Shown here: positions 50,271-63,340 of the stretch, in pieces
How positions within the stretch are numbered: the first letter of the stretch is position 1
Layout of the letters: each line of letters starts with the position of its first letter
NCBI GenBank assembly: GCA_963853835.1
Contig: OY970825.1
Span: 41,016,908-41,080,907 of the forward strand
DNA length: 64,000 nt
From: Calendula officinalis
Lineage: Eukaryota; Streptophyta; Magnoliopsida; Asterales; Asteraceae
Direction of reading: 5' to 3'
Translations under genes and position numbers: made by a program
Notes under the pieces: generated by a model
Databases searched by the model: none
Told to the model about the DNA's origin: nothing
The model's input: the letters and a program-made list of their open reading frames with translations, nothing else

Positions 50271-50497
50271 GGGGAGGGTTCCTTTGAAAATTGGAAAAAT
50301 CGTGAGAATGTGAGAATTAGTGTAATCATCGATGGTTACCCTATATGTATTCATAGTGTCCATCGATGATTAAACAGGGCACATGTGCCCCCTCGCACCG
50401 CGCGGCACATTTTGTCGGACCGTGAGCCCCAAATCCACCCAAATCAATAGTTGAGATCTATTCTCACATTCTCACCCAATATATTAATTCTTAAATG

Positions 50498-50500
<3 letters not shown>
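50271..50500. mobile_element. Z-family transposon Z2 (short)
   Basis: 230 bases. Left GGGGAGGGTTCC...GTGAGAATGTGAGAATTAG; right ATTCTCACATTCTCACCCAA and ATTCTTAAATGAAC. Two partial copies of the Z palindrome (ATCATCGATGGTTA, CATCGATGATTAAAC) at 50325-50375. Confidence 0.7.

Positions 50501-50544
<44 letters not shown>
50501..50544. repeat. (TA)22 microsatellite
   Basis: Border between Z2 and X4. Confidence 0.95.
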
Positions 50545-50547
<3 letters not shown>

Positions 50548-50800
50548 TAGAATTAAAATCAGAACCAATTAAGGCTACAGAACCAGCAGAACTCAATCTA
50601 AACCATTATTTTTTGAAATGAAATGATCATGGAAGACACATTAATGTATTTGATGAGGGACCCTCAAATATTGGTTTACATGAATGTCATTCATGATTGT
50701 ATACATACATGTATAGATAACACTTATGTATACATACATGAAAACATATACATATATGTATACATGCATGAAAAATCCCTCATCAAATTTTTTAGGTAGA
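50545..50800 (+). mobile_element. X-family transposon X4, right end missing
   Basis: Left end has AATTAAAATCAGAACCAATT, CTACAGAACC and GCAGAACTCAATC. CATACATGTAT-type words follow. No right end: at about 50800 it passes directly into Helitron 3' sequence, whose own terminus is also missing. Confidence 0.55.
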
Positions 50801-50907
50801 AAAATCCCAACAAAATCATAATAATTTTAAAAATGACATAATAATGTTGTAGCTGTAATGAAGAAATTGATAGAATAATCGATACATTAAAAATTGTTAC
50901 ATAAAAT

Positions 50908-52871
50908 TTACAAACGATATAAGACTTCTTTGTAACTACATTTGCTGTTGAATTAGTGTAATTCCCATCGATGTCACAACAAATGACCTTCAATCCCTTC
51001 TTGTTCTTAACTCGTGATACGGCCACATAAAGCTGGCCATGTGAGAATACCGGTTTTTGCAGAAACAACCCAACCTGAGACAACGTCTGGCCTTGACTTT
51101 TGTTAATGGTCATAGCAAAGCATACCTGAACAGGAAATTGCCTCCGATTAAATTTGAAAGGCATCTTGTTGTCGGAAGGGCTAATAACCATTCGAGGGAT
51201 AGCGCAAATTGTACCCACCTTGCCGCCAGATATGATTTTACCTCGATTATATTCACCCCCATTCGTAATATCTGAAATCTGGTTCCGTTGCACAATCCAG
51301 CTTTCTGATCAATATTCCGCATACACATTACCGGAGCGCCAATCTTTAACTTCAAGATATGCTGCGGGACACCTGACATTTTTATGATGTTCAAGAAGTC
51401 AGTTGTGTAAAGATCAAGGTTAAACATAGTATCATCTTTGTCTGCAGCGGAAACCGAGTCCGATGACTCGTACTTCTTTTCTTCTCCAGGAATTAACGAC
51501 ATCATACGTTCGTTTATGAGGTCAACCATTTCATGCGTGGGAGCAAGAATGGCTCTATCTTGAAAAAAGCTGGGCTGCCATAGATTATCAAGCAAATGAG
51601 GGTATGTTTCTGCAATAATAGCCCCAACGTTATCATCAGAGGCTGGAATCAGCATGTTATCCGGGAACTCTACTGACGACTCACCATCATTTTCACCACC
51701 TGTGTTTATATAATATCAAAAAAATTCATATAAGTAAAAAATCTAATGGAACGGTTTATAAAACTTTATAAATAGTTTAAATAAATATCTATAGTGTCGT
51801 TTCCAATATCGAGTATCCAATCTGCAAACTCCTTTATTTCTTTTCTTTCAACCTCAGATGCTCTCGAACCAAGCCTCATGTTTACTGTTTATTTCAAGAC
51901 AGTGCAATGGTCCCAAAGATATGACGCATTGATAGTCGCATGAACCACGTCTTGCCTACAGCCGTTTGGAATAACTGGAAGAATCTGCCGAAAATCACCA
52001 CCAAACAAAACAACTTTTCCACCGAATACATATTTTGACGGTGTCGAAGGGTCCTGCCTGCATATGTCTCTCAGGGTTCTATCAAACGCCTTGAAACAAT
52101 ATCTGTTAATCATTGGTGCCTCGTCCCAGATAATTAGCTTGGCTTTTCGTATCAACTCAGCAAGGTCACCGTCAGCTGATATGTGGCACAACGAATCTTC
52201 GACCACATTAATAGGAATTGCAAACCTGAACAGAGTACAAAATTAGCAATTTATATAAAAAGTATAAAAATTGAATATTAAAGATGTTTTGCTCTTCATG
52301 TATAAGTACGCGCAAACCTGGAATGAGCCATCCTACCACCGTCCAACAAAAGGGCCGCAATACCACTTGATGCAACATTCAATACTATTGACCCTTGGGA
52401 ACGTAATGCAGTAGACATAGTTTTGTACAGGTAAGTCTTCCCAGTACCACCATAACCATATACGAAGAACATTCCACCCTTTTCATTATTAACGGAGTCC
52501 CTGACTGTTCTGTAGATACGATTCTGCTCTGATGTAAGGCTGGCATAAAGAGTTTGATGATGCTCGCGTAGTTCATCTCTGTTGTATGATTCATCTTCCT
52601 GTATTAACCGATTGTAATTTTCCATCGTGTATTCTTCATCCGGATATGGCATGTTTGAAAAAGACTTCAAACTCTTGTTATTACAAAGCAACATATGTTC
52701 AATATACGTAAGACATATATTCATCCTCTGTGTGTCAGAAAGTTGTAAATCTGCATTAATAAACGATAAGATTATCAAACAATATAAATAAATTATGAAC
52801 CAAGAAGTATTGATTAAACTAAATGAGTTGTTTTTCAATATTACCTGGATCGTTACGCTTCCTTCGTTCAA
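50908..52871 (-). pseudogene. Helitron RepHel, helicase part
   Basis: Pif1-like SF1B helicase. Walker A GYGGTGKT (about 52440-52463), Walker B IIWDEAP (about 52116-52135), LFGGDFRQILPVI (about 51970-52010), RAILAPTHEMVDLIN, LKIGAPVMCMRN, MTINKSQGQTL (about 51085-51120), VAVSRV. Introns fit the gaps at about 52205-52315 and 51700-51790. Breaks: TAA 51889-51891 after the WDH motif; a missing base near 51238 (the other Helitron copy has GAGGGT where this has GAGGT); a missing base near 50935, which hides the old stop at 50908-50910. It is about as diverged as the copy at 17.4-18.5 kb but has different lesions. Confidence 0.85.
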
Positions 52872-54058
52872 CGTTTAACACATCCTCTGCCAAAACATGC
52901 CAAGTTTTTTCCCAGACAAACTCCGAGCGAGACATACTATCAGTCATGAGGAGCATGACAAAAAAAGAACGCAGATAATCACCCATTCCCCAAAAACTTG
53001 CTTCCAACAACCCATCAATGTACTCCTTGTCGTCCTGTAGAAGCCCACGGGCGAATACGCATCTCTATATGACGGATAAATAACACCGTGCCATTCCCTG
53101 AGATCATCCCAGCTTCTCGGACCTTCCACCTTGTTTAGTAATACACGTAAATAATAAAGTTCACCCCATGAGGGTGGGACATGATGTATACGGCCTAGTG
53201 TGTTTCCTCTTTGTCTTTTGTTCCAAATGTGTTGTTGCTGATTCCAAACGTAAAACTGGGGGATCTCAAAATACAGGAGTTTACGGGCGTCTAGATCTCT
53301 CTCGTTTAGTTTCACCCACGCTATAAACTTTGTTTCGTTAACAGATGATTTATCTAACGCGTAATCAATACTCTCCCTTGCATCAAAGATTACAGGCTGT
53401 TCATTCTCTAAATGGAAAGGCAATCGTTCTACTGAAGGCGTCCTTTTATGAATATCAAACTGAAATATACGCCAGGTTGCCTCACAAGCTGAAAGATACC
53501 TACAATCATAATAATCTTTTATTTCGTCGATCTCTTCGCCCTCCACAGCAACAGTAACCCTGTCTGGTCCTTTGTTCACATACTTAAACAAATATATTAT
53601 CGAACCAACTTGGTTGCACCATTCTACGTTTATATGAGACTGGTATTTCCACAGCAAACCTGGATTGTAGGGCATGACATAACCATTATGCAAATCTATT
53701 CCACTTTTTCGTACAGTATTTCCGTCGTTTCTCCTCTTATAGATTGCGTATCCATTGTCATCGATGACAGTTGACTTGTTAAACTATTTTGGGAATTTTT
53801 TCGTACATTTGAAATTGACAGTGCAAGGGCATCTTGGGTTTTCAGCACCGCACGGGCCATGGATCATCTGATCTGTGACTATCTGGTACAATTCCGGATC
53901 CTGTTCTTTGTCTGCTGATATAAATTCATCTATTTTTGACGCAGCAGTTATCTTGTATCGTGCCTCAAGCCACAATAATATGTGGCAATGTGGTAGACCC
54001 CTCTTTTGGAACTCAATGGTGTAAACAACTGCGAATTAGAAAAAAATTAATAAATTAA

Positions 54059-54061
<3 letters not shown>

Positions 54062-54145
<84 letters not shown>
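54062..54145. repeat. (TA)n in RepHel intron
   Basis: About 84 bases with one G; no transposon attached. Confidence 0.95.
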
Positions 54146-55144
54146 GTTTTTGTTTATACCTTTAAATATAAACTGAAGGTATATGTGTTGGAAGTTTACC
54201 TCCTTTTACGTGGCCGAAAGTATGATTCTCCTTGAAATCCTTTAGTAGGCACTCTAGCTTAATTTTAAAAACTCTATATATAATATCCGGACGATCTTCA
54301 GATTTCAAGCCTTGCTTGGCCAATTCACACGCAATCTCGGGCCAATTAGGGTTACACGTGAAGGTTATGAATAAATCAGAATAACCGTGAAACTTACATA
54401 TCGTCATGGCGTCTAAATAATTCTGCATCATATACCTTGGACTTCCGGTAAATGACGACGGTAGCACGTACTTCTTACCACGTAATACATTACCATTATC
54501 TTGATTTTGGGCGGAGATGGTAGCCAATCTCGCATACGTCTCAGTTCTTAAATCTTTTTGTTGCGTGATTATGTATCTCATCCTCTCAGCCTCAACCATT
54601 GAGTATCCGTCGGTAACAAATTGCTGTAACAATCGCCTACCACTGAGTATCATGGAGAACTGATTTCTCCTGTCTTGCAATCTGTAAGCGAACCACTCCC
54701 TCATTGACACTCGCGTGCCTTTATTTTTTTCATTAAAATCAGTCACGCCTTGGTGGTAGACATCAGTACGGTACCCATCTTCTGCATAGGGGAAAAACAA
54801 AGGGTAATGCAATGCTAGGTATAGTACGTGCAGCTCGCTGGTTTTTTTTAGTTTTCCGTTTTCCCTGTGGATGATGATATCCCTAGGATTTGCTGTATCT
54901 TCGAAATCACCAACAATCAAAGCTGCTACTTCGGATGAAGATGGTAGATTGTAGTTCCTACCGTCTCGTGACCTACTGCCAATAAGTCTGAGCTTAATAT
55001 TACTGTCGACCTTATTGATCGGGCGGCCATCCGAAACTTCTCAACCAACGGATTGATTGAATCAAGCATGTCTCGTATCTGTGTCGTAAGCTCAACATCT
55101 ATCTCATTAGTAGATTTTGATGCGCATCAGCGGTTGTTGTAACG

Positions 55145-55289
<145 letters not shown>

Positions 55290-55892
55290 TTAACGAAAAT
55301 GTAAACTTTAAATTATAAAATGCAACGACATCGTTAACTAATTTAGATTGTTTACCTAACAGCTTGTATCCGGTTTTGAATCTCTTTTTCCGTGTCATAT
55401 ATATAAAGCTGACAGAATTTAGGACGGTTCCCTGGTTCGGGCATCAAATCACCCAATCTATGTGGATTTTCCCCATTGATCCTGAAGCAGTAAGGGCCAC
55501 GTCCATTGTTAACGGACTCGTCTTGCTTCCCACCCATAGAAGTGAAAGCGAACATCATGTTATATCGCCGTATGTTGGTCAAAAAAGAAGCGCTCTTCGG
55601 GTGTTGTTTGGTAATAAGGTCTTTCAACAATTTTGGTGGTTCGATCATGTCAACAGGCAGCTTAACCTTACCCCTCATACAACAAATTGAGTATGAGTGG
55701 GGGTTTGTAGGGGAACGTCCGCGGTCCTTCTCATCTTTCCAAACCATAGCGCCACAAGACGCGCATTCGAAATCAGGACCTCCATGGTCAAGGTATTCTA
55801 CAAAAATGTATCAAATTATGAGTAACAACCTTATGATGTAAAAAACCTATTGTATAAAATATAATTATTTACGGATTTTTTAATGGTATAAT

Positions 55893-57246
55893 TTTTTACC
55901 GTTTGAAATTCCAACAAATGCATGTGTTGGTAGCTCAGATTCATCTCCATGTTGAAGGGTGGTAAAGTTCAAACCACGTGATATTCTCGGACGCACTGTT
56001 TTTCCTTTTTTTTAGTATTTGTTCCCTTTGAATTTGAAGAATCCCGTATTAGACATCATGAGGGGAAAACAATTATTCAAAGAAAATATATATAGATGTC
56101 ATTTGATTGTAAAAATTGCAAACCTTCTTCACTAAAATTAAAATTTATGGGTTTATTGATGTTGACCTTGAAGTCTTGTTGGTCAACATTGCACTTACTG
56201 ATTAAAAATAGAAGGTGTAATCCTACTTATATATGAATATAACAGATAAAAATACTTTAGAAATTAAAAAAAAACAAATACCGTTTGTTTTGATTAATGG
56301 ACTGTTTGAAGTAATGGGGTATGAGCAAGGTTGTGTTGTAGTTGTATGAGTTGCAAACTGTACAAATGGTGTTTTGGTTGGTGGTGGTGTTGGGAAAAAA
56401 TTATTGGACTTCCGGTACTTCGATAAAATTTATTTAACGGCGGACCTAATTAAAGTCATTAATAACAAAAAATTTAACATGATATGAGAGGTAATATTAT
56501 ATTTATAATAAATTTCAACTAATTATATCAAAATTTGATATTCAATATACTTACATGATAATTGACTAATGCGTGGAGCTATCATAGGCATTGGTGATAT
56601 AAATGATGGGCCTACTAAATATCAAAAATATCAAAACTAAGTACATAATTAGTTGTAAATATTTATACCAAAAATTCCGTATTTTGATACCTTTTGATTC
56701 TTTGTTGTTGGGGGGTGTCAAATTTTTCTTCGGCCTTCCAGGACGCCGTTTAGTTATATCACCTATCAAATATATTGTAGATAATTATGAAAAAGAAAAG
56801 TGAGTATGCTCTGTTGTCTGATGTTGTATTACAAAATAAATTACTAAGCATATATATGTTTTTATAGATAAAAAACATTACATACTTTCATGAAGCTGCA
56901 TAAGTGGTTTTCTTCCGATCGGTCTTCCACGTTTCCTAACCGCATTTGGGAACTCATTTTGCGAAGCTTATAGTACAAAAGGAGTAAAATTTAGTAAAAT
57001 TGTTTAATAAAATATTCAATTGGTTCAATATATAATTAAGTTGACTAAAATAATACAATACTTAGATTGTGTTGAAATATTTTCAAGGGGTCTTTTTTAG
57101 AAATTTTCTAATGGTGTGTTGGACGAAGAGCAATTACCACATAATTGAGAATCAACTACGATGCGGTTAATGTTTTCTGGATGATTCTCGTTGTTTTCTA
57201 CCGTGATTTTTCTTTTTCCTCCTTTTTTTTCTTTATTATCTACCAT
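55893..57246 (-). pseudogene. RepHel 5' exons with AT-hooks
   Basis: Short minus-strand open pieces with splice-like borders: start ATGGTAGATAATAAAGAA at 57246 (Lys-rich, closed by TAA near 57102); KRGRPIGRKP (about 56900-56950) and KRRPGRPKK (about 56720-56760), both AT-hook motifs that bind the minor groove of AT-rich DNA; a Pro/Thr/Asn-rich piece (56285-56415); and RPRISRGLNF...HAFVGIS (55893-55990), leading to the Rep exon at 55797. Such extensions are seen on some plant Helitron proteins. Exon joins are my inference. Confidence 0.5.
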
Positions 57247-59591
57247 TGTTTGATAAGTGTTGGAAATAGATCCACTAAATATAAACTATCCGTATATAAT
57301 ATCTGTAGAAAAATGAAATTAAACATTTAGTTGACAAAATATAAATATATAAAATAAATTTGACAATAACACAAATTACAAATTATTTTACTGTTTTGTT
57401 TAAGTGGATAATTTTAAGTGGACGTGTTACCTTTTAATTAATATTTAAGTGGACAATAAAAAAAGCTAAACAATTTATCAGCGTGATTTAGTTGATAGCC
57501 AAATCCAGAACGTTTAAATTTAAATGATAACGAAATTTATTTTAGTAATTCAATTTTAAAACTAAGCCCATTTGCCTGAAATAATAAGCTGTAATTAACG
57601 AAAAAACATTTGGGCCATTTGGGAAGTTGTCGGTAAGCCCATCTGTAGCTCAAATGCAGTCTGGCCCACACATCGTCTCTATTCTGTGGACCTATGATTG
57701 TGCAAAACCACAAACACTGAAAAAAACAAAACGCAGAGGAGCGTCGAGGATTCCTATTACGACCTTATTAACAGAAATTGAAAGAAGGAAATGTAAATCG
57801 AAGCATATTGAAGAAATACCTTGCAGATCGGACAATAGCGCGGTCGTTTGATCTGGTGTAAACTGCTTGATTCGGCTGTTAATCAGAAACCCTAGACCGG
57901 TAAATTTTCAAATTAAACAATTGGTTACTGAATTTGGGGTATACATGTAGCTATCAGTGCATGTTAGTTGTTTGGATCTTGAATACTGTTATGAATAATT
58001 TCATTTTAGGCTGTGACACAGGAAGCAATTCGTTAGTTGCATTTAGTCTACAAATACACAATATAAAATACTTAAAAAAGGCATATTCATCCCGTTATTA
58101 ACTGCAATCAAGCTACCAAAAAAATTGGTTACTGAATTAAGGGTGAATATTGAGTTTTCATAAGTAATCAAACGGCATTATGGAAATGTAGCAGTGATAG
58201 TTTATGTTGGTTCGCTTTAGTTGTATGATTAAAGTATAAGTGAAAGTTCCAATAGGGTTATACTTATTCAAACTGGAAAACAGGTAAAAACGCAACTAAA
58301 AATAGATTATGAAGCAAATTTAGGTATGGTTAAACTACCTCGTCCAATTAAGAACATATATATTAACAGAACAATTTCAGAAAACCAATTAGACGATTAT
58401 ATATTGCAATTAGTGACAGTTCTTCTTCATTTCTGCTAGTGCAAGCATACAATTCTAGACTGGCCGTGTGTCTTTTCATATTTGTGCGGGGAGTCTGTTA
58501 ATTCAGGTATAATCTTAAAAGAATTGTTTAGAAACTGACCTAGACTTAAAACAACAGTTAATTTTTTGGTGATTATAAAACAACAGTTATTTTTTTTGAA
58601 AAAAAAAAGTTAATTGATTGATGTTATTGTATAATATTAAAAACATTAACAGACCAATTGTTGATACACATTGAAATAAATTACTCAATATAAATAACAG
58701 ACCTTTCGTACTTCTGCAGATTTCAGGAACTCTTGTGCTGGAAATTTCAGTATGAATTTGCTGTTTTACAATGAATCTTGTTGTGTAAACCCGGTTATGT
58801 GGATGCCACAGAAAGGATCAATAACACGATTTATATAGTGAATGCTTGACATAGGTAAGTTATACGTTTCCATAACCTTAGGTAATTATAGTTGAAGTTT
58901 CCACAATCCGAAATATTATATTTAAATTCAAGATAGTGATTACCAAATTTGTTTTTCGTAAAAAATTTCCATAATATAGTTTTTTCATATTTATTACATA
59001 TTTATAATTTTATTTATTAAATATTTAATAAATTTGGTAAGATATACGTTTCCATAATCTTTTGTAATATATATTTAATACGTTTCCATAATATATTTAT
59101 TAAATATTTCCATAGAATCATCCAGTGAAACTCTTTGACTATTAAATTCAAAATGTCAAACTGTTTCATAATTATTTAATTTTTTAAAAACTTTTACAAT
59201 ATATTTGTGGTAAAAAGAGCCACGATATAATAATGTTTTTAAATACCCACCTGTAAAGATAATTCAAAAACCTGAAAAACGAATTTGGTTCATTATTGTT
59301 TGACTTTTTATAGTCAAACCGGGTAACAATAAAAACAATCGCCCTATGTAAATTTATCTTATGATTTCGAGATTATTCTATAACATATTAAAAAATGACA
59401 TATAAAAATGTAAATTGTTTTTAATAATAAAACCTCGTTATCATAATATAAGCACCAATGCAAATAAGTTTAACCAAAGAATAAGTGTTCCAACAAATCA
59501 CAAACAATTTTGTCTAATAAATACTAAAAATCATAAGATAAGCAATATTAAAATATTGACCAAAAAACAGCATTGGGTTATGTGATGCCTC
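57247..59591. other. Region between RPA and RepHel genes
   Basis: RepHel promoter and leader are expected on the minus strand around 57250-57900; TAAATTTACCGGTCTAGGGT lies near 57890-57910 there. From about 59100 to 59430 sequence resembles the 515-base repeats at 62.3-63.3 kb. CGTTTCCATAA recurs around 58865-59090. No coding domain seen. Confidence 0.5.
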
Positions 59592-62208
59592 TCAATCTTC
59601 TGGTTCGATCTTGACCTGAACCAACCCCTCCGAGCTTTCGTTATCCTTTTCATCTTCAGAATCAGTGTCAAGATCGTCGGGATTAATAAATACACGACGT
59701 TTCTTATTACTCGAAGTGCCGCTGCCAGAAGCTCCATCACCAGAAGTAGGCGTTTGCATGTCGAGCACACGTTTCACGCTATCATCAGACATGCTAACCT
59801 TCTTTATCAAGTTAGAAGGCGTGTTGAAATCCTCCAACGGCTCATCCTCAGGCTGAAAAAATAGATAATTAAATAATTATTAAAATATTACATTGTTTAA
59901 TTATAATAGTGTTTTTGCGTAAAATATAAAGTGGCATACGCAAACCTCCTCAACAACATCAGCCACTACACGGTATTCAATAAAATTGTTTTTGAAATGC
60001 TTTATGAGTTGAGGATCCTCCGACATACCATCACATCGGTAGGTGTGGTTATTTTTTCCATGGTTTTCTTTAGAATACCACAACTTGAACAGTAATTTTT
60101 TACCGATAATTCTATTCAGCTCATCGGGGTAGTACTTGGAAGGATCCTTTCCGTATTTGTCAATTAAGTCCCACGCGGTAAGGCCGGTCAACTTGTGAAC
60201 AGAGCTGTTGAAAAACACAACTTGTGTCGTACCACTCTCATCGATGACTGTTACAACCACCCTAAACCTGTTACTCAAAAAGTTATAAACAATCAAAAAT
60301 TGTTATAAACATAGCATTATAAAACGGTATTCAAATATTCGTCAGTTTAGGGAAATCTTACCTTGAAACGCTTTGAACTGCCCCACAGTCGTCGCATTTG
60401 TAAGTAGTATGACGATTATTCACTGATTTTACTTTCATTTTTTTGCTGCACTCCTTGCATGCTATATAAGCCCATCCCATTTGTTCGTGTACACAATGAA
60501 TGGTTGCAAAGACGTTGCAGTGGGAATCCTACATATTTGTATTTATCGTCAAATTAAATATAATAAAATCATAAGTAGGTAAAACGTATTATTTTATTAG
60601 TTATTCGAATATGGTTTAAATACCTGTTGAACTTGACGAATATGACCCACCATGCTTTTAACCGAACCATTAAAAAAATCGGATACGGTAACCACTTTAG
60701 CTTCAGGTGTGAAGAACTCAATTTTGAATTGGTTTGGATCATAATCCTCTTGATTCTCGGCCCTGAAATACAATAATCAACCAAGCATATCATTTAAAAT
60801 AATTATTGAGCAGCGTAATATTGTTTTTCAATAATAAATGTTACTCACTCTTTTTTAAATGCAAGTATAGCTGGGTGATTCTGATCAATAACGATCTTTG
60901 TTCCGAACAAAGCATTATGTACCGTCGGTGCCTCTGCATTGTGCGTGTAACAAAAACAATTAACAAAAAAAAAATATATATTAGGGATTTAAATCATACC
61001 TCTAAAGTACTTAACCTTGCCAAGCTGTAGTATGACGAAAAAATATCCAAATTTTTCTGGATCGGTTGCATAGTCATTCCACATCGTGGCCCACTCTTCC
61101 CAAAATGTTAAATCAAGTTGTTCTCCCCTGTTTTTATTATTTATATAATTATTAATAAATTGCTAATAATATTTGATATTGTATATAATTATGTATGTAA
61201 GTAGTACGTATATGTTATCCTCGACCACAACAGTACGTCGAAATTTCATACCACTTTGCGTGGCTACCTTTACAATCTCCATAATCCCCACAACAGATCC
61301 AATAACATCTTAAACAGATAAGAATATTTCAAAGCAGTATGTGTAAATTAAATATATCCATGCGATAAAAATATTGTATAGAAGTTAATTTTAAAATTTA
61401 AATAGGACGTACCAACAGCGTCTTTTTCAGCATAAGTACGATCTGCCAACTTAATCTCAGTATAAGGCTCGAGTAGTAGACTATACAAATTGTCATCAAC
61501 CTGATCAATTCGCGTAACAGTTGTGTTGAATACAAATCCAAGTTTATAGTTGTGTTGAATACAAATGCAAGTTTATACTTATGTGGTAATAAAGGGTAAT
61601 TTCCAGTATTCTGATAAATAGTGAAGTTTGAAATCTCATAACACTTTCCTTCCTCGAAAAGCGGCTCAAACTTATGCATGAACTCTTTTTTAATCCAAAT
61701 TTGGATTCGATCATTCTGTTAAATTTCAAAATGTAAGCATCTTTTAATTAAAGAAAACGAATTAGTCAAACCATTATGATGTATTGACATCAAATACCTG
61801 ATCTTCATGCAGAACTAAGTCTAGAGAATATGGGTTATGCGGTTCGTTCTTACGGTGTAAATGCCAGATTGAAAGGCATCTCCCGCGAACAGATATGTTC
61901 CGTAACCCCGCATCTATCTTCCCTATAGGTGTAATGGTTTTCTGTTTGAAGGTTTCTGAAATAAAATTTAGAAGTTAATGGTCACTTATATACAAAATAA
62001 TAATTAAACAATGTATTTGTATGTAATTTATTTACCTTGGGTAGTTTCCATGTTAACAGGACTTTGTGTTGAATTTTCAGTGGGACGGAATCTTCGGGAC
62101 CCTATTGATATACCCAAACTTGCCAAACGCCTCATATTTCCTCCGGAGGAATTTGGTGTTTTTTGGTAGTTCAGCTTCGCTTTTCCTTTGTCGGTGTTGG
62201 TATTCATA
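59592..62208 (-). pseudogene. RPA70-like single-strand DNA-binding protein, 10 exons
   Basis: Replication protein A large-subunit homologue of the Helitron-borne type; it binds ssDNA, probably the transfer intermediate. Exons on the minus strand, all with GT/AG borders read by eye: 62208-62036, 61955-61798, 61715-61413, 61308-61209, 61127-61000, 60933-60849, 60762-60624, 60528-60362, 60267-59946, 59852-59592. DUF223/OB-fold A: VRGRCLSIWHLHRKNEPHNP and FEEGKCYEISNFTI; OB-fold B: DVIGSVVGIMEIV and LDLTFWEEWATMW; zinc ribbon CKECSKK...CDDC; then the C-terminal OB-fold and an acidic tail. A 29-base tandem duplication in exon 3 (61519-61576) shifts the frame. Otherwise exons are open. Confidence 0.85.
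61519..61576 (-). repeat. 29-base tandem duplication in RPA exon 3
   Basis: AGTTGTGTTGAATACAAATC continuing CAAGTTTAT, present twice with one mismatch. Since 29 is not divisible by 3, it breaks the RPA frame. Confidence 0.9.
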
Positions 62209-62260
62209 CTGAAGATTCAAAGTAATTTGCGGTTAGTTTCTGATTGCATATAGATTTATG

Positions 62261-62775
62261 TTTATAATAGATTTATATTTAAATTTATACCAAATTTATA
62301 AAAACCGTCAATAAATTAGGTTTAAAATTTTGTTTAAAGAGTATTAAAACATTTAACTGGTGTAAAAATAATTACTGTTTCCTAAACGAAATTGGTTTAT
62401 TATTGTTTCCTAATTATTTTATTTTTAAAAAATGTTTACAATAAATGTGTGCTAAAAATAGCTCACGATATAATACTGTTTTTAAATAAACAAATGAAAC
62501 AGATTATTCAAAAAGCTATCAAACGAAATTGGTTTATTACTGTCTGAGTTTTATAGTGAAACCGGGTAACCCTAAAAACATTCGTTAACATAAATTACAG
62601 TGAAAACGGTTTGACTATTAAAGTCAGACCAGTCATAGTTTCCTAATTATTTTAAAATACCATACGAATGACAATGAATATGTGGTTAAGATAAGTTTGA
62701 TACAAAACTGTCTTTAAATAACCACCTGTAATTTCTTATTAACAAATTTAAAGTGCTCGAAATTAGTTAATTATG
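62261..62775. repeat. 515-base direct repeat, copy 1
   Basis: Starts TTTATAATAGATTTATATTT; near-identical to the adjacent copy. It lies upstream of the RPA start codon. Confidence 0.85.
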
Positions 62776-63340
62776 TTTATAATAGATTTATATTTAAATT
62801 TATACAAATTTATAAAACCGTCAATAAATTAGGTTTAAAATTTTGTTTAAAGAGTATTAAAACATTTAACTACACGAAATTAATTAATGACAATTTGACT
62901 ATTAATAGTCAACCAGTGTAAAAATAATTACTGTTTCCTAAACGAAATTGGTTTATTACTGTTTCCTAATTATTTTATTTTTAAAAAATGTTTACAATAA
63001 ATGTGTACTAAAAATAGCTCACGATATAATACTATTTTTAAATAAACAAATGAAACAGATTATTCAAAAAGCTATCAAACGAAATTGGTTTATTACTGTT
63101 TGACTTTTATAGTGAAACCGGCTAACCCTAAAAACATTCGTTAACATAAATTACAGTGAAATCGGTTTGACTATTAAAGTCAGACCAGTCATAATACTTT
63201 CCTAATTATTTTAAAATAGAAAACGAATGACAATGAATATGTGGTTAAAGATAAGTTTGATACAAAACTGTCTTTAAATAACCACCTGTAATTTCGTATT
63301 AACAAATTTAAAGTGCTCGAAATTAGTTAATTAATGTTTG
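62776..63340. repeat. 515-base direct repeat, copy 2
   Basis: Adjacent tandem copy with about 45 extra bases near 62870-62915 containing an inverted TTTGACTATTAATAGTCAA word. Confidence 0.85.
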
